NCBI RefSeq assembly: GCF_900188425.1 | Contig: NZ_FZON01000004.1 | Coordinates: 62,001-126,000 of the forward strand | DNA from: Antarctobacter heliothermus | GTDB taxonomy: Bacteria; Pseudomonadota; Alphaproteobacteria; Rhodobacterales; Rhodobacteraceae | Length of the DNA: 64,000 bases | Direction: 5' to 3' | In this document: one piece after another, positions 16,479 to 24,940 of the stretch | How positions within the stretch are numbered: position 1 is the stretch's first letter | Layout: the number at the start of each line of letters is the position of its first letter | Program-made: the position numbers and the translations under genes | The notes under the pieces: generated by a model | The model's input: the letters and a program-made list of their open reading frames with translations, nothing else | Databases searched by the model: none | What the model was told of the DNA's origin: nothing

Positions 16479-17704
16479 CAGATCACGAACTGCGCGAGGA
16501 TCTCATCCTCGGTGATGTCCTGATAGGTGAACCCATGCGCGTCCAGACTGCCGAAAAGTGTCTGGAAATTCTCCGGCGTGCTGGTTTCGATCCCGATCAG
16601 GACAGAGCCGAAGTTGCGCGCTGATTTCTTGAGATATTCGAATCGCGCGATGTCATCGTCCGGCCCCAACAGGCCAAGGAAATCCTTCAGCGCGCCGGGG
16701 CGCTGCGGCAACCGCAGGATGAAATACTTCTTGATGCCGGAATAGCGCTGGGCGCGCTCCTTGACCTCTGGCAGGCGCTCAAAATCGAAATTCCCGCCCG
16801 AGGTGATGCAGACCACGGTGCGCCCCGCGATTCCCTGCCCCAGATCCTGTAAGGCATCGACCGACAACGCGCCCGCAGGTTCCAGCACGATTCCCTCGAC
16901 GTTCAGCATCTCGAGGATGGTCAGGCACAGACGGTCCTCGTGGATGGTCAGCGAATTGGCCAGGCCGACGCCTTTGAGCCGCTCAAACGTCCGCTCACCG
17001 ATCCGGGCCACCGCCGCGCCATCGGCAAAGGTGTTCACCGACGGCAGCGCCACGGGGCGTCCCGCCTGCAAGGCTGCGCGAAGACAAGCACCGCCCAGCG
17101 GTTCGACAAAGGTATACTGCGACTCGGTCCCGAAATAGCTGATCATTCCGGCGGACAGGCCGCCACCGCCCACAGGGATGACAAGGTGATCGGGGGCACG
17201 GCCCAGCTGTTGTTCGATCTCGACCGCGACAGAGGCCTGTCCCTCGATCACGTCCTCATCGTCAAAGGGCGACAAGAAATGCCCGCCCTCGGTGGCACAA
17301 AACGCCTGCGCCGCCTTCAGGCAATCGTCGAAATAGTCGCCGGTCAATCGGATCTCGACCGCGTCGCCGCCAAACATCCGGGTCTTCTGGATCTTTTGCT
17401 GCGGCGTTGTCACGGGCATGAAAATCACCCCCTGCACACCGAAATGACGACACATGTAGGCGACGCCCTGCGCGTGATTGCCGGCGGAGGCGCAGACAAA
17501 CAGCACCTCTCCGCGAGCCTTGCGCATGGCGTTGAACGCGCCGCGCAGCTTGTAGCTGCGCACCGGGCTCAGGTCTTCGCGTTTCAGCAGCACCTCGGCT
17601 CCGAAACGGTCCGACAGATGGGCGTTGCGCAATAGCGGCGTCGGTGGAAAGACGTCGCGCATGGCGGCCTCGGCAGCCCGGGCCTTATCCTTGAAATCAG
17701 TCAT
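16478..17704 (-). CDS. ilvA: Threonine dehydratase (threonine ammonia-lyase)
   Basis: The protein has 408 residues. The PLP-binding lysine is Lys52 in RSYKLRGAF, and the cofactor phosphate loop is PVGGGGLSAG. A C-terminal ACT-like regulatory domain (about 325-408) begins near KKYFILRLPQRPGAL. The enzyme deaminates threonine to 2-oxobutanoate, the entry to isoleucine synthesis. The single ACT-like domain fits the shorter regulated type, whereas E. coli IlvA has two. The start at 17704 follows the family alignment; the six extra upstream codons lack support. The SDR gene follows with a one-base overlap. Confidence 0.92.
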   Translation of the reverse strand: MTDFKDKARAAEAAMRDVFPPTPLLRNAHLSDRFGAEVLLKREDLSPVRSYKLRGAFNAMRKARGEVLFVCASAGNHAQGVAYMCRHFGVQGVIFMPVTTPQQKIQKTRMFGGDAVEIRLTGDYFDDCLKAAQAFCATEGGHFLSPFDDEDVIEGQASVAVEIEQQLGRAPDHLVIPVGGGGLSAGMISYFGTESQYTFVEPLGGACLRAALQAGRPVALPSVNTFADGAAVARIGERTFERLKGVGLANSLTIHEDRLCLTILEMLNVEGIVLEPAGALSVDALQDLGQGIAGRTVVCITSGGNFDFERLPEVKERAQRYSGIKKYFILRLPQRPGALKDFLGLLGPDDDIARFEYLKKSARNFGSVLIGIETSTPENFQTLFGSLDAHGFTYQDITEDEILAQFVI

Positions 17705-17740
17705 GTCCCTGCTGTGGCCCAAGCCCGGGCCGCGCGCAAG

Positions 17741-18481
17741 TCAGTCGATGTCGCGCCCCTCGACGCTGATCCCGTAAAGGGTGGTCAGAGCAGAGACACC
17801 GATCATCGTCGCAAACCAGCCAACGACAACGCTGTAGACTAGGTTGATCAGCGACTGGGGATCGGGATTCAGCCACGCAGGCAATTGCACCAGTACGCTG
17901 AAGAAGACCACGATCAGGGACAGGACCACGATTGTCCCATGTTCCTTGGCTGTTGCGGCCCAGGCTTCGCGCAGGGTCAACTTGCGGTCGATGGCCCCGG
18001 CGGGCAACATCACCCCGAACCGGAAAAACAGGTAAACGGCCAGCGCGACAAGCGCCAGCAACAGGGGCAGACCCGCGCCGGGGGCCGCAGCCATGACAAT
18101 GTCAATCGGGATCATGGCGGCCACCACTGCCAGCGATACCAGCAGCGCGATCATCACCGACCGTCCAAGATAGGCCAACACCAAGCCACCTTGCCACTTC
18201 GGCAATGCGCCCTCGGGGATCTCACCGGTCAGAACAAACCTGTGCCATGCCACGGCAATCCACAGGCTGGCGACAATCGCAAGAAAGGCCGTTGCCAGAA
18301 CCATCAGCGCCATGCCGGGACTGACAACCGTCTCACCAACGTCCCCTGTCGGCGTCGCCATCAGAATCAGCACCTGATTCAGCGCCTGCAAGGCGTAGAG
18401 AACCGCAGAGATACGGAACGCCACCTCCAGGTTGTTGATGACAATCCAGAAGGAGTGTTTGAAAACCAGCCAGCCGCGCAT
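17741..18481 (-). CDS. Multi-pass membrane protein, 246 aa, unknown function
   Basis: The protein has about five or six hydrophobic segments, near residues 25-40, 55-80, 105-130, 135-155, 185-205 and 215-235. Between them are short polar loops including DRKLTLREAWAATAKEHG, a motif often seen in the glycerophosphoryl diester phosphodiesterase membrane-domain/YciC-like group. I cannot assign a function. I chose the ATG at 18481 because AAAAGGTG lies just upstream. The frame continues 39 codons further but reads as a non-hydrophobic Arg/Pro-rich stretch. It is divergent from argG. Confidence 0.72.
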   Translation of the reverse strand: MRGWLVFKHSFWIVINNLEVAFRISAVLYALQALNQVLILMATPTGDVGETVVSPGMALMVLATAFLAIVASLWIAVAWHRFVLTGEIPEGALPKWQGGLVLAYLGRSVMIALLVSLAVVAAMIPIDIVMAAAPGAGLPLLLALVALAVYLFFRFGVMLPAGAIDRKLTLREAWAATAKEHGTIVVLSLIVVFFSVLVQLPAWLNPDPQSLINLVYSVVVGWFATMIGVSALTTLYGISVEGRDID

Positions 18482-18540
18482 GGCACACCTTTTCGTAAAT
18501 CCATTGGGGCAGGGGGTAGCACGCCAACCGCCCGCGTCAA

Positions 18541-18561
18541 CGGGCCTTCCTTGCAGGCCCG
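18541..18561. promoter_or_regulatory. Hairpin in the leader region of argG
   Basis: CGGGCCT (18541-18547) can pair with AGGCCCG (18555-18561) across a seven-base loop, about 50 bases before the argG start. It has no T-tract. A regulatory role is possible but not shown. Confidence 0.3.
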
Positions 18562-18609
18562 CCGAAAACAGGCTAATCCGCCCGCCAAACCGCCCCAAAG
18601 GACAGATCC

Positions 18610-19833
18610 ATGACCGCGCCCAAGAAAGTTGTGCTCGCCTATTCCGGTGGCCTCGACACCTCGATCATCCTGAAATGGTTGCAAACGGAATACGGCTGTG
18701 AGGTCGTGACCTTTACCGCCGATCTTGGTCAGGGTGAGGAACTGGAACCCGCCCGCGAAAAGGCCGTTATGCTGGGGATCGACCCGGCAAATATCTACAT
18801 CGAGGACGTGCGTGAGGAATTTGTGCGCGATTTCGTCTTTCCAATGTTCCGCGCCAATGCGGTCTATGAGGGGCTGTACCTGCTGGGCACCTCCATCGCG
18901 CGCCCGCTGATCTCCAAGCGGCTGGTCGAAATCGCCGAGGAAACCGGCGCCGATGCCGTGGCCCACGGCGCCACCGGCAAGGGCAACGATCAGGTGCGGT
19001 TTGAGCTTTCCGCCGCAGCGCTGAACCCCGACATCAAGGTGATCGCACCTTGGCGGGAATGGGATCTGAACTCGCGCACCGCGCTGCTCGATTTTGCCGA
19101 AAAAAACCAGATTCCGATCGCCAAGGACAAACGCGGTGAGGCTCCGTTCAGCGTGGATGCCAACCTGCTGCACACCTCGTCCGAGGGCCGCGTGCTGGAA
19201 GATCCGGCAGAAGAAGCGCCCGAATATGTCCACCTGCGCACCGTGAACCCCGAGGACGCGCCCGACACGCCCGAGGTTATCGAAGTCACCTTTGAAAAAG
19301 GCGATGCGGTGGCGATCAACGGTGAGGCACTGTCGCCCGCGACGATCTTGACGCAGTTGAACGAATATGGCCGCAAGCACGGCATCGGACGTCTGGATTT
19401 TGTTGAAAACCGTTTTGTCGGCATGAAATCGCGCGGCATCTATGAGACCCCCGGCGGCACCATCCTGCTGGAGGCGCATCGCGGCATCGAACAGATCACG
19501 CTGGACAGCGGCGCCGGCCACCTCAAGGACAGCTTGATGCCGCGCTACGCGGAGTTGATCTACAACGGTTTCTGGTACTCGCCAGAGCGCGAGATGCTGC
19601 AAGCCGCCATCGACAAGTCGCAGGAACTGGTGTCCGGCACGGTCAAGCTGAAGCTGTACAAAGGGTCGGTGCGCTGCATCGGGCGCTGGTCGGACAACTC
19701 GCTGTACTCTGAGGCGCATGTCACCTTTGAGGATGACGCCGGCGCCTATGACCAGAAGGACGCCGAAGGGTTCATCACCCTGAACGCGCTGCGTCTGCGC
19801 CTGCTGGCGGCACGCAAGCGTCGGCTGGGGTGA
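18610..19833 (+). CDS. argG: Argininosuccinate synthase
   Basis: The 407-residue protein has the ATP pyrophosphatase P-loop AYSGGLDTS near residues 10-18 and the family segments [29 protein letters not shown] and [10 protein letters not shown]. It joins citrulline and aspartate in an ATP-dependent reaction, the penultimate step of arginine synthesis, in the cytoplasm. AAAGGA lies ahead of the ATG. The gene appears monocistronic, with a strong inverted repeat eight bases after the stop. Confidence 0.97.
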   Translation: MTAPKKVVLAYSGGLDTSIILKWLQTEYGCEVVTFTADLGQGEELEPAREKAVMLGIDPANIYIEDVREEFVRDFVFPMFRANAVYEGLYLLGTSIARPLISKRLVEIAEETGADAVAHGATGKGNDQVRFELSAAALNPDIKVIAPWREWDLNSRTALLDFAEKNQIPIAKDKRGEAPFSVDANLLHTSSEGRVLEDPAEEAPEYVHLRTVNPEDAPDTPEVIEVTFEKGDAVAINGEALSPATILTQLNEYGRKHGIGRLDFVENRFVGMKSRGIYETPGGTILLEAHRGIEQITLDSGAGHLKDSLMPRYAELIYNGFWYSPEREMLQAAIDKSQELVSGTVKLKLYKGSVRCIGRWSDNSLYSEAHVTFEDDAGAYDQKDAEGFITLNALRLRLLAARKRRLG

Positions 19834-19840
19834 TCTGATA

Positions 19841-19868
19841 TGACGTTACGCGGTGTCGCGTAACGTCA
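19841..19868. terminator. Perfect 12-bp inverted repeat after argG
   Basis: TGACGTTACGCG (19841-19852) and CGCGTAACGTCA (19857-19868) form an uninterrupted 12-bp stem with a GTGT loop. It starts seven bases after argG ends. There is no T-run on either side, so it may stabilise the mRNA 3' end or act as a protein-binding palindrome rather than a classic terminator. Confidence 0.6.
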
Positions 19869-19923
19869 CCCTATGTCTGCCTTTCGGTTTCACGCCATAG
19901 AGGGCATGAAACCGGAGGACACC

Positions 19924-20205
19924 ATGACATTCGATGAAATCGCAAACCTGCTGCGCAAGGGTCTGGCGCACAAACCGCTGGACAAGTCGCTGAGTTTTGA
20001 TTGTGGCGACGACGGCACTCTGCGTCTGGATGGCACAACGGTCGAACACTCCGATGCACCCGCCGACTGCACCATCCGCATTTCCCACGACAACCTGTCG
20101 AAGCTGGTTCAGGGCAACCTGAACCCGATGACGGCCTTTGCGATGGGCAAGCTGAAGGTGTCGGGGGATATGTCGGTTGCGATGAAGCTGGGCCAGCTTT
20201 TGTAG
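19924..20205 (+). CDS. SCP2-type sterol/lipid-binding domain protein, 93 aa
   Basis: This short protein has the SCP2 fold pattern: DCTIRISHDNLSKLVQG, then NPMTAFAMGKLKVSGD and MSVAMKLGQLL at the C-terminus. Stand-alone SCP2 domains bind lipids or acyl-CoA; the bacterial role is not defined. GGAGG seven bases upstream selects the ATG at 19924 over an in-frame ATG 17 codons earlier. It lies just after the argG hairpin and may have its own promoter. Confidence 0.82.
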   Translation: MTFDEIANLLRKGLAHKPLDKSLSFDCGDDGTLRLDGTTVEHSDAPADCTIRISHDNLSKLVQGNLNPMTAFAMGKLKVSGDMSVAMKLGQLL

Positions 20206-20301
20206 GCGGGGCCGCAGTCCGGGCCACCTAGCAACACGACGTGACCAAACAAAAATGACGGCCGCGCAGATCCGGAGCACCGGGGTCCGCGCCGCCGTTC
20301 A

Positions 20302-20344
20302 CCGTACCCGAAACGCAGGTACGTCACCGCCGCATACTCGGCGG
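20302..20344. terminator. Two adjacent hairpins between convergent genes
   Basis: CGTACC/GGTACG (about 20303-20323) and CCGCCG/CGGCGG (20327-20344) form two small stem-loops. They lie in the 181-bp gap between the SCP2 gene and the leftward periplasmic-protein gene. Neither has a T-tract, so termination is only suggested by position. Confidence 0.3.
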
Positions 20345-20386
20345 CGGTTGCCGGGCCAACTGACTGGCGCCAGCCCGGCTATGGGA

Positions 20387-20800
20387 TCACTTGGCGGTGA
20401 CCACGGTCATGACCAGTTCACCGTCCTGGCGGATCGGGCCATCTTCCTTGGCACCAAGGGTGTATTCAAAGATGCCGGTGCTCATGCCGCCGTCCTCGCC
20501 GTGCACCATCAGCATCAACATGTCGCCCGCCGCGACCTGTTCGGTCAGGATGGCGGTCACGTCCATGTTTTCGCCCTTGCGCAGCGGCGCGTAGCCGACA
20601 ACGGGGCCTGGCTTCATATCCGCGCCGGTGCGGTGAACCACCAGCCAGCCATTGGCCGGGGCAACGATTTTCTCTGCCGAAACGGTGCCTTCGGCGACGG
20701 TCTGATCCATGGCCTCGACCATGGGTGCCATGCCGTGGCCGCCTGCGTAAGCGGCGCCGGCGAATGTCATCAAAGCAGCTGTTACAATCTTGAAAGTCAT
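20387..20800 (-). CDS. Periplasmic DUF7282-like domain protein, 137 aa
   Basis: A signal peptide (MTFKIVTAALMTFAGAAYA) precedes a His/Met-containing start (GGHGMAPMVEAM). A beta-rich domain follows, with VSAEKIVAPANGWLVVHR, GYAPLRKGEN and LMLMVHGEDGG. This wording resembles the DUF7282 domain, whose function is not established. The Met-rich and His-containing mature N-terminus could bind metal, but this is speculation. GGGAGAAAA lies just before the ATG. It is divergent from msrA. Confidence 0.7.
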   Translation of the reverse strand: MTFKIVTAALMTFAGAAYAGGHGMAPMVEAMDQTVAEGTVSAEKIVAPANGWLVVHRTGADMKPGPVVGYAPLRKGENMDVTAILTEQVAAGDMLMLMVHGEDGGMSTGIFEYTLGAKEDGPIRQDGELVMTVVTAK

Positions 20801-21006
20801 AAGTTTTCTCCCAGTCAGGTCGTGCGGCGCAAGCGGTCTTGCCAGCGCCTGGTGATCACAGTCACGAAAGGGTTTTCGGAGAAGTTTCGGTCGGAGTGAA
20901 ATTTTTTAGCCAAGGTCACGCAACTCTCACCATCGGGTGAAGATGCGCTGCGCCGGATTGCCAGACAGGGAGGTCACAGGCAGGCTAAGGTGAAAGGAGA
21001 TCTGCC
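20801..21006. other. Divergent intergenic region, DUF7282-like gene and msrA
   Basis: These 206 bases should contain both divergent promoters. AAAGGAGAT immediately before the msrA start is a strong ribosome-binding site. I see no conserved operator. Confidence 0.4.
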
Positions 21007-21657
21007 ATGACCCGTTTCACGTTTGCCCGCCCTGCCCTGTTGTCCGCCCTTCTGGTGCTGGGCCTATCCGCCCAAAGCCAACGCGCCGAAGCCGCCGAGA
21101 TCATCGTCGCGGGTGGGTGTTTCTGGTGCGTCGAGGCCGATTTTGAAAAGGTTTCCGGGGTGAAGGAGGCCGTCTCAGGATACACCGGCGGCAAGACCGC
21201 CAACCCGACCTACAAACAGGTGACCCGTGGCGGCACCGGCCACTATGAGGCGGTCAAGATCAGCTATGACGCGGGCAAGGTGTCGGACCGTCAGTTGTAT
21301 GGCCTGTTTTTCCGCTCCGTCGACCCGACCGACGCGGGCGGTCAGTTCTGCGATCGGGGCGACAGCTATCGCACCGCGATCTTTTACACGGATGCAGGAC
21401 AGAAAGGGGCCGCCATTGCCGCCAAGGCAGAGGCCGAGAAAGCACTGGGCAAGAAGATCGTGACACCGATCCTGTCAGCCAAGTCCTTTTACCTCGCCGA
21501 GGATTATCACCAGGACTACTACAAGGGGTCGGATCGGGTTGTGACCCGGTTTGGCATTGTCAGGCAAAGCGACGCGTACAAGCGGTATCGCAAGGGCTGT
21601 GGCCGCGATGAGCGCGTCAAACAGCTGTGGGGCAGCGCCGCGCCCTTTGTGAACTGA
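21007..21657 (+). CDS. msrA: Peptide methionine sulfoxide reductase A, exported
   Basis: The 216-residue MsrA carries the catalytic motif GCFWC at 37-41, with Cys38 as nucleophile. GGTGHYEAV and EDYHQDYY follow, and there is a C-terminal cysteine (RKGCGRDE) that could resolve the disulfide. An N-terminal signal peptide (about 1-30, LLSALLVLGLSAQSQRAEA) predicts a periplasmic location. It would repair methionine-S-sulfoxide in envelope proteins. The AAAGGAG site 5-7 bases before the ATG supports this start. It is convergent with the sugar kinase gene. Confidence 0.93.
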   Translation: MTRFTFARPALLSALLVLGLSAQSQRAEAAEIIVAGGCFWCVEADFEKVSGVKEAVSGYTGGKTANPTYKQVTRGGTGHYEAVKISYDAGKVSDRQLYGLFFRSVDPTDAGGQFCDRGDSYRTAIFYTDAGQKGAAIAAKAEAEKALGKKIVTPILSAKSFYLAEDYHQDYYKGSDRVVTRFGIVRQSDAYKRYRKGCGRDERVKQLWGSAAPFVN

Positions 21658-21663
21658 GCGCGA

Positions 21664-22536
21664 TTACCTGCCAAAGTCCCGAACATCGCGCAGGTCGGGG
21701 ATCACGTCTGCGGTCCCCTGCCGCGTGACCATGATGGCCCCGGCGACCATGGCCTGTTCGATGGCCTGCGCCATCGGCATCCCGCGATCCAGACCGGCAA
21801 GCACATAGCCGGTAAAGGTGTCCCCTGCCCCGGTCGTGTCTACCGGCGACACCTTGATTGCATCAAAAATCAGTGTCTCCCCGGTATCGGTGTTGTGCCA
21901 GCGTGCCCCGTCACCGCCCAGCGTCACAATCACGTCGCGCACGGGTAAGGCCTCGGACGCGGTGCCGGTCGCCTCTTGCAGTTGCCGTGCCTCGACCTCA
22001 TTCAGGAACAAGATATCCAGCAGCGGCAGGACTGCCTGCACGGCCACTGGATCAAAGGGCGCCGCTGCATAGGCAACCCGCATCCCCTTGGCCGACGCGA
22101 TTTCAGCCGCTTCGCGTTGGCCATTGGTTTCATTTTGGGTGAGGAACACATCCGACGATTCGGCATCCTGCAACGCAGCGGCGATATGGTCGATCGGGAT
22201 CGCCTGATTGGCCCCGGGATAGAGGATGATGTTGTTCTCACCCGCGTCATCTATAGCGATCAGAGCGTTGCCGGTGTCTTGGGATACTGTGAGAATATGT
22301 TGTGTATACACGCCGTATTCCGTCAGCCGGTCCACCGCCCAGACGCCATCGGCCCCAACCGCGCCGATATGCACGCAGCGCGCCGCCCCCCGCGCCGCCG
22401 CCACGGACATGTTGGCCCCCTTGCCACCCAAACCACGCTGAAAGGACCGCGCAGCCAGCGTTTCACCCGGACCGGGCAGATGGGGCACACGGTAAAACAG
22501 ATCCGCGTTGATAGAGCCTAGATTGAAGATCGTCAT
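21664..22536 (-). CDS. PfkB-family carbohydrate kinase (ribokinase-like)
   Basis: This 290-residue kinase has the N-terminal GxGGKGAN motif (GLGGKGANMSVAAARGA) and the C-terminal signature VDTTGAGDTFTGY with the catalytic aspartate. It matches ribokinase-type PfkB proteins, which phosphorylate a sugar at the terminal hydroxyl. Ribose is likely but adenosine or another sugar is possible, because no transport genes lie nearby. It is convergent with msrA, with six bases between the stops. Confidence 0.85.
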   Translation of the reverse strand: MTIFNLGSINADLFYRVPHLPGPGETLAARSFQRGLGGKGANMSVAAARGAARCVHIGAVGADGVWAVDRLTEYGVYTQHILTVSQDTGNALIAIDDAGENNIILYPGANQAIPIDHIAAALQDAESSDVFLTQNETNGQREAAEIASAKGMRVAYAAAPFDPVAVQAVLPLLDILFLNEVEARQLQEATGTASEALPVRDVIVTLGGDGARWHNTDTGETLIFDAIKVSPVDTTGAGDTFTGYVLAGLDRGMPMAQAIEQAMVAGAIMVTRQGTADVIPDLRDVRDFGR

Positions 22537-22601
22537 GTCGCCTCTTCTCTCTGTGTACCTGGGCCAATGCCCGCCTGCGCCCCGGCCTATGCAATCTTGC
22601 C

Positions 22602-24857
22602 CTAGCTGATCTTGGCCGCTGCCAGCACCGCCATGTTCAGGATGTCATTGGCGGTCATCGAGGTCGAACAGATCTGGATCGACTCGTCCACCCCGGCAAG
22701 GATCGGTCCAATCACCGTGGCCCCGGCCATTTCCTGCATCAGCTTGACAGAGATCGACGCCGAATGGCGCGCGGGCACGATCAGGATGTTGGCCGGGCCT
22801 GTCAGGCGCTGGAACGGATAGTGTTCCTGCGCCTTGACGTTCAGCGCCACATCCACGGTCATCTCACCCTCGTATTCGAAGTTGACCCCGCGCCGGTCCA
22901 GCACGCGCGGTGCCACATGCATCTTTTCCGCCCTCTCTGACATCGGATAGCCAAAGGTCGAAAAGCTGACAAAGGCCACCCGAGGTTCCAGTCCAAGGTG
23001 CCGCGCGACACCGGCGGCGCGTTCGGCGATGGTGGCCAGATCCTCTTCGTCCGGCCATTCATGCACCAGCGTGTCAGAGATCAGCACAATGCGCCCCTTG
23101 TGCAGCAGCGCGGTCACGCCCGCCGCCCCATGGGCCGCGTCCGCATCAAAGACATGGTTGACCAGCTGCATCACATGCGCCGATTTGCGCGTGGCCCCAG
23201 TGACCAGCCCGTCCCCATGTCCATGCGCCAGCATCAACGCGGCAAAGACATGCCGGTCACGCGCCGCGAGGCGGTGAATGTCCTGCCGGTCCATGCCCTT
23301 GCGCTGCAAACGGTCGTAAAGAAACGCCTTGTAAGCCTCCAGATGGCGAGTGTTGGCGGCATTCACCACCTCCAGTTCGCGCACGGCGTCAGGCAGTCCT
23401 GCCTCTTCGAGTTTTTGTTTCACGTCCGATTCACGACCGACGACCATCGCCTTGCCCAGCCCGGAGCGCTGATACATGACCGCAGCACGCAACACGCGCG
23501 GGTCGTCGCCCTCGGCAAAGATCATCCGCGCCTGTGCCGCCCGGGCGCGGCTGTTGATCGACCGCAGGATGGAGGCGGTGGGGTCCATCCGTGTCTTCAG
23601 GTTGTGCTCATAGGCCTCGATGTCGACGATCGGCCGCCGCGCAGCCCCGGTTTCCATACCCGCCCGCGCGACCGCAGGCGGAATCCGGTGGATCAGACGC
23701 GGATCAAATGGCGTGGGAATGATGTAGTCCCGGCCAAAGGTCAGCGTCTTGCCATAGGCCAGCGCCACCTCGTCCGGCACATCCTCACGCGCGAGTTCGG
23801 CCAGCGCCTGCGCGCAGGCGATCTTCATCTCGTCGTTGATTGCGCGGGCGTGGATGTCCAGCGCGCCCCGGAACAGATAGGGAAAGCCCAGTACGTTGTT
23901 GACCTGGTTCGGATAATCGCTGCGCCCGGTGGCGACGATGGCATCCACACGGACCTCATGCGCCTCTTCGGGGGTGATTTCTGGGTCCGGATTCGCCATG
24001 GCAAAGATCACCGGGTTGTCTGCCATGCTGGCAACCATGTCCTGTGTGACCGCGCCCTTGGCCGAAACGCCAAGGAACACATCGGCCTGCACCATCGCCT
24101 CTTCGAGGGTGCGCAATTCGGTGGCCACCGCATGCGCCGATTTCCACTGGTTCATGCCTTCGGTGCGGCCCTGATAGATCACGCCCTTGGTGTCGCACAT
24201 GAGGCAGTTCTCATGCTGAGCGCCCATGCGTTTCAAAAGTTCCAGACAAGCGATACCTGCCGCCCCTGCCCCGTTCAGAACAATCCTGACATCCTCGATC
24301 TTCTTGCCCGAGATATGCAGCGCGTTGATCAGCCCCGCGGCGCAGATCACCGCCGTCCCGTGCTGGTCATCATGAAAGACCGGGATGTCCATTTCTTCCT
24401 TGAGCCGCTGCTCGATGATGAAACACTCCGGCGCCTTGATGTCCTCAAGGTTGATGCCACCAAAGGTGGGGCCCATCAGCCGGACCGCGCGGCAGAATTC
24501 ATCCGGGTCCTCGGTGTCCAGTTCGATGTCGATGCTGTTGACGTCAGCAAAGCGTTTGAAGAGCACCGATTTGCCTTCCATCACCGGCTTGGACCCCAGC
24601 GCGCCAAGATTGCCCAACCCCAGAACCGCCGTCCCGTTCGAGATCACGGCCACAAGATTGCCCTTGTTCGTATAGTCGTAGGCCAGTTCCGGGTTGGCGG
24701 CGATGTCCTCACACGGGACGGCCACCCCCGGCGAATAGGCAAGGCTGAGATCGCGCTGGGTGGTCATGGGAACGGTGGCCTGCACCTCCCATTTGCCCGG
24801 CGTGGGTTCCAGGTGGAAGGCAAGCGCCTCTTCACGGGTGAATCTGGCTTTGGTCAT
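22602..24857 (-). CDS. maeB: NADP-dependent malic enzyme with phosphotransacetylase-like domain
   Basis: The 751-residue protein is a two-domain malic enzyme. The N-terminal malic enzyme part (about 1-430) has DLSLAYSPGVA, NGTAVLGLGNLGALGSKPVMEG, FHDDQHGTA and the nucleotide-binding VLNGAGAAG. The C-terminal part (about 430-751) resembles phosphate acetyltransferase, with VTGATRKSAHV and a PANILIVP segment. It decarboxylates malate to pyruvate, and in proteobacterial MaeB the PTA-like domain is regulatory, responding to acetyl-CoA. The full length matches the family. It is divergent from mutS, with an 83-bp shared promoter region. Confidence 0.94.
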   Translation of the reverse strand: MTKARFTREEALAFHLEPTPGKWEVQATVPMTTQRDLSLAYSPGVAVPCEDIAANPELAYDYTNKGNLVAVISNGTAVLGLGNLGALGSKPVMEGKSVLFKRFADVNSIDIELDTEDPDEFCRAVRLMGPTFGGINLEDIKAPECFIIEQRLKEEMDIPVFHDDQHGTAVICAAGLINALHISGKKIEDVRIVLNGAGAAGIACLELLKRMGAQHENCLMCDTKGVIYQGRTEGMNQWKSAHAVATELRTLEEAMVQADVFLGVSAKGAVTQDMVASMADNPVIFAMANPDPEITPEEAHEVRVDAIVATGRSDYPNQVNNVLGFPYLFRGALDIHARAINDEMKIACAQALAELAREDVPDEVALAYGKTLTFGRDYIIPTPFDPRLIHRIPPAVARAGMETGAARRPIVDIEAYEHNLKTRMDPTASILRSINSRARAAQARMIFAEGDDPRVLRAAVMYQRSGLGKAMVVGRESDVKQKLEEAGLPDAVRELEVVNAANTRHLEAYKAFLYDRLQRKGMDRQDIHRLAARDRHVFAALMLAHGHGDGLVTGATRKSAHVMQLVNHVFDADAAHGAAGVTALLHKGRIVLISDTLVHEWPDEEDLATIAERAAGVARHLGLEPRVAFVSFSTFGYPMSERAEKMHVAPRVLDRRGVNFEYEGEMTVDVALNVKAQEHYPFQRLTGPANILIVPARHSASISVKLMQEMAGATVIGPILAGVDESIQICSTSMTANDILNMAVLAAAKIS

Positions 24858-24940
24858 GTCCCCTCCATCACGCGGATTTTGCGGTTTTCCCCGCTCTTTG
24901 ACAGCCTTAATGTCACGCGAAATCGTTGGGGGAAAGCTAC

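Noticed and set aside
18379-19719. 446-codon open frame on the - strand opposite argG
   Set aside because: argG motifs are unambiguous on the + strand; the reverse frame has no recognisable content.
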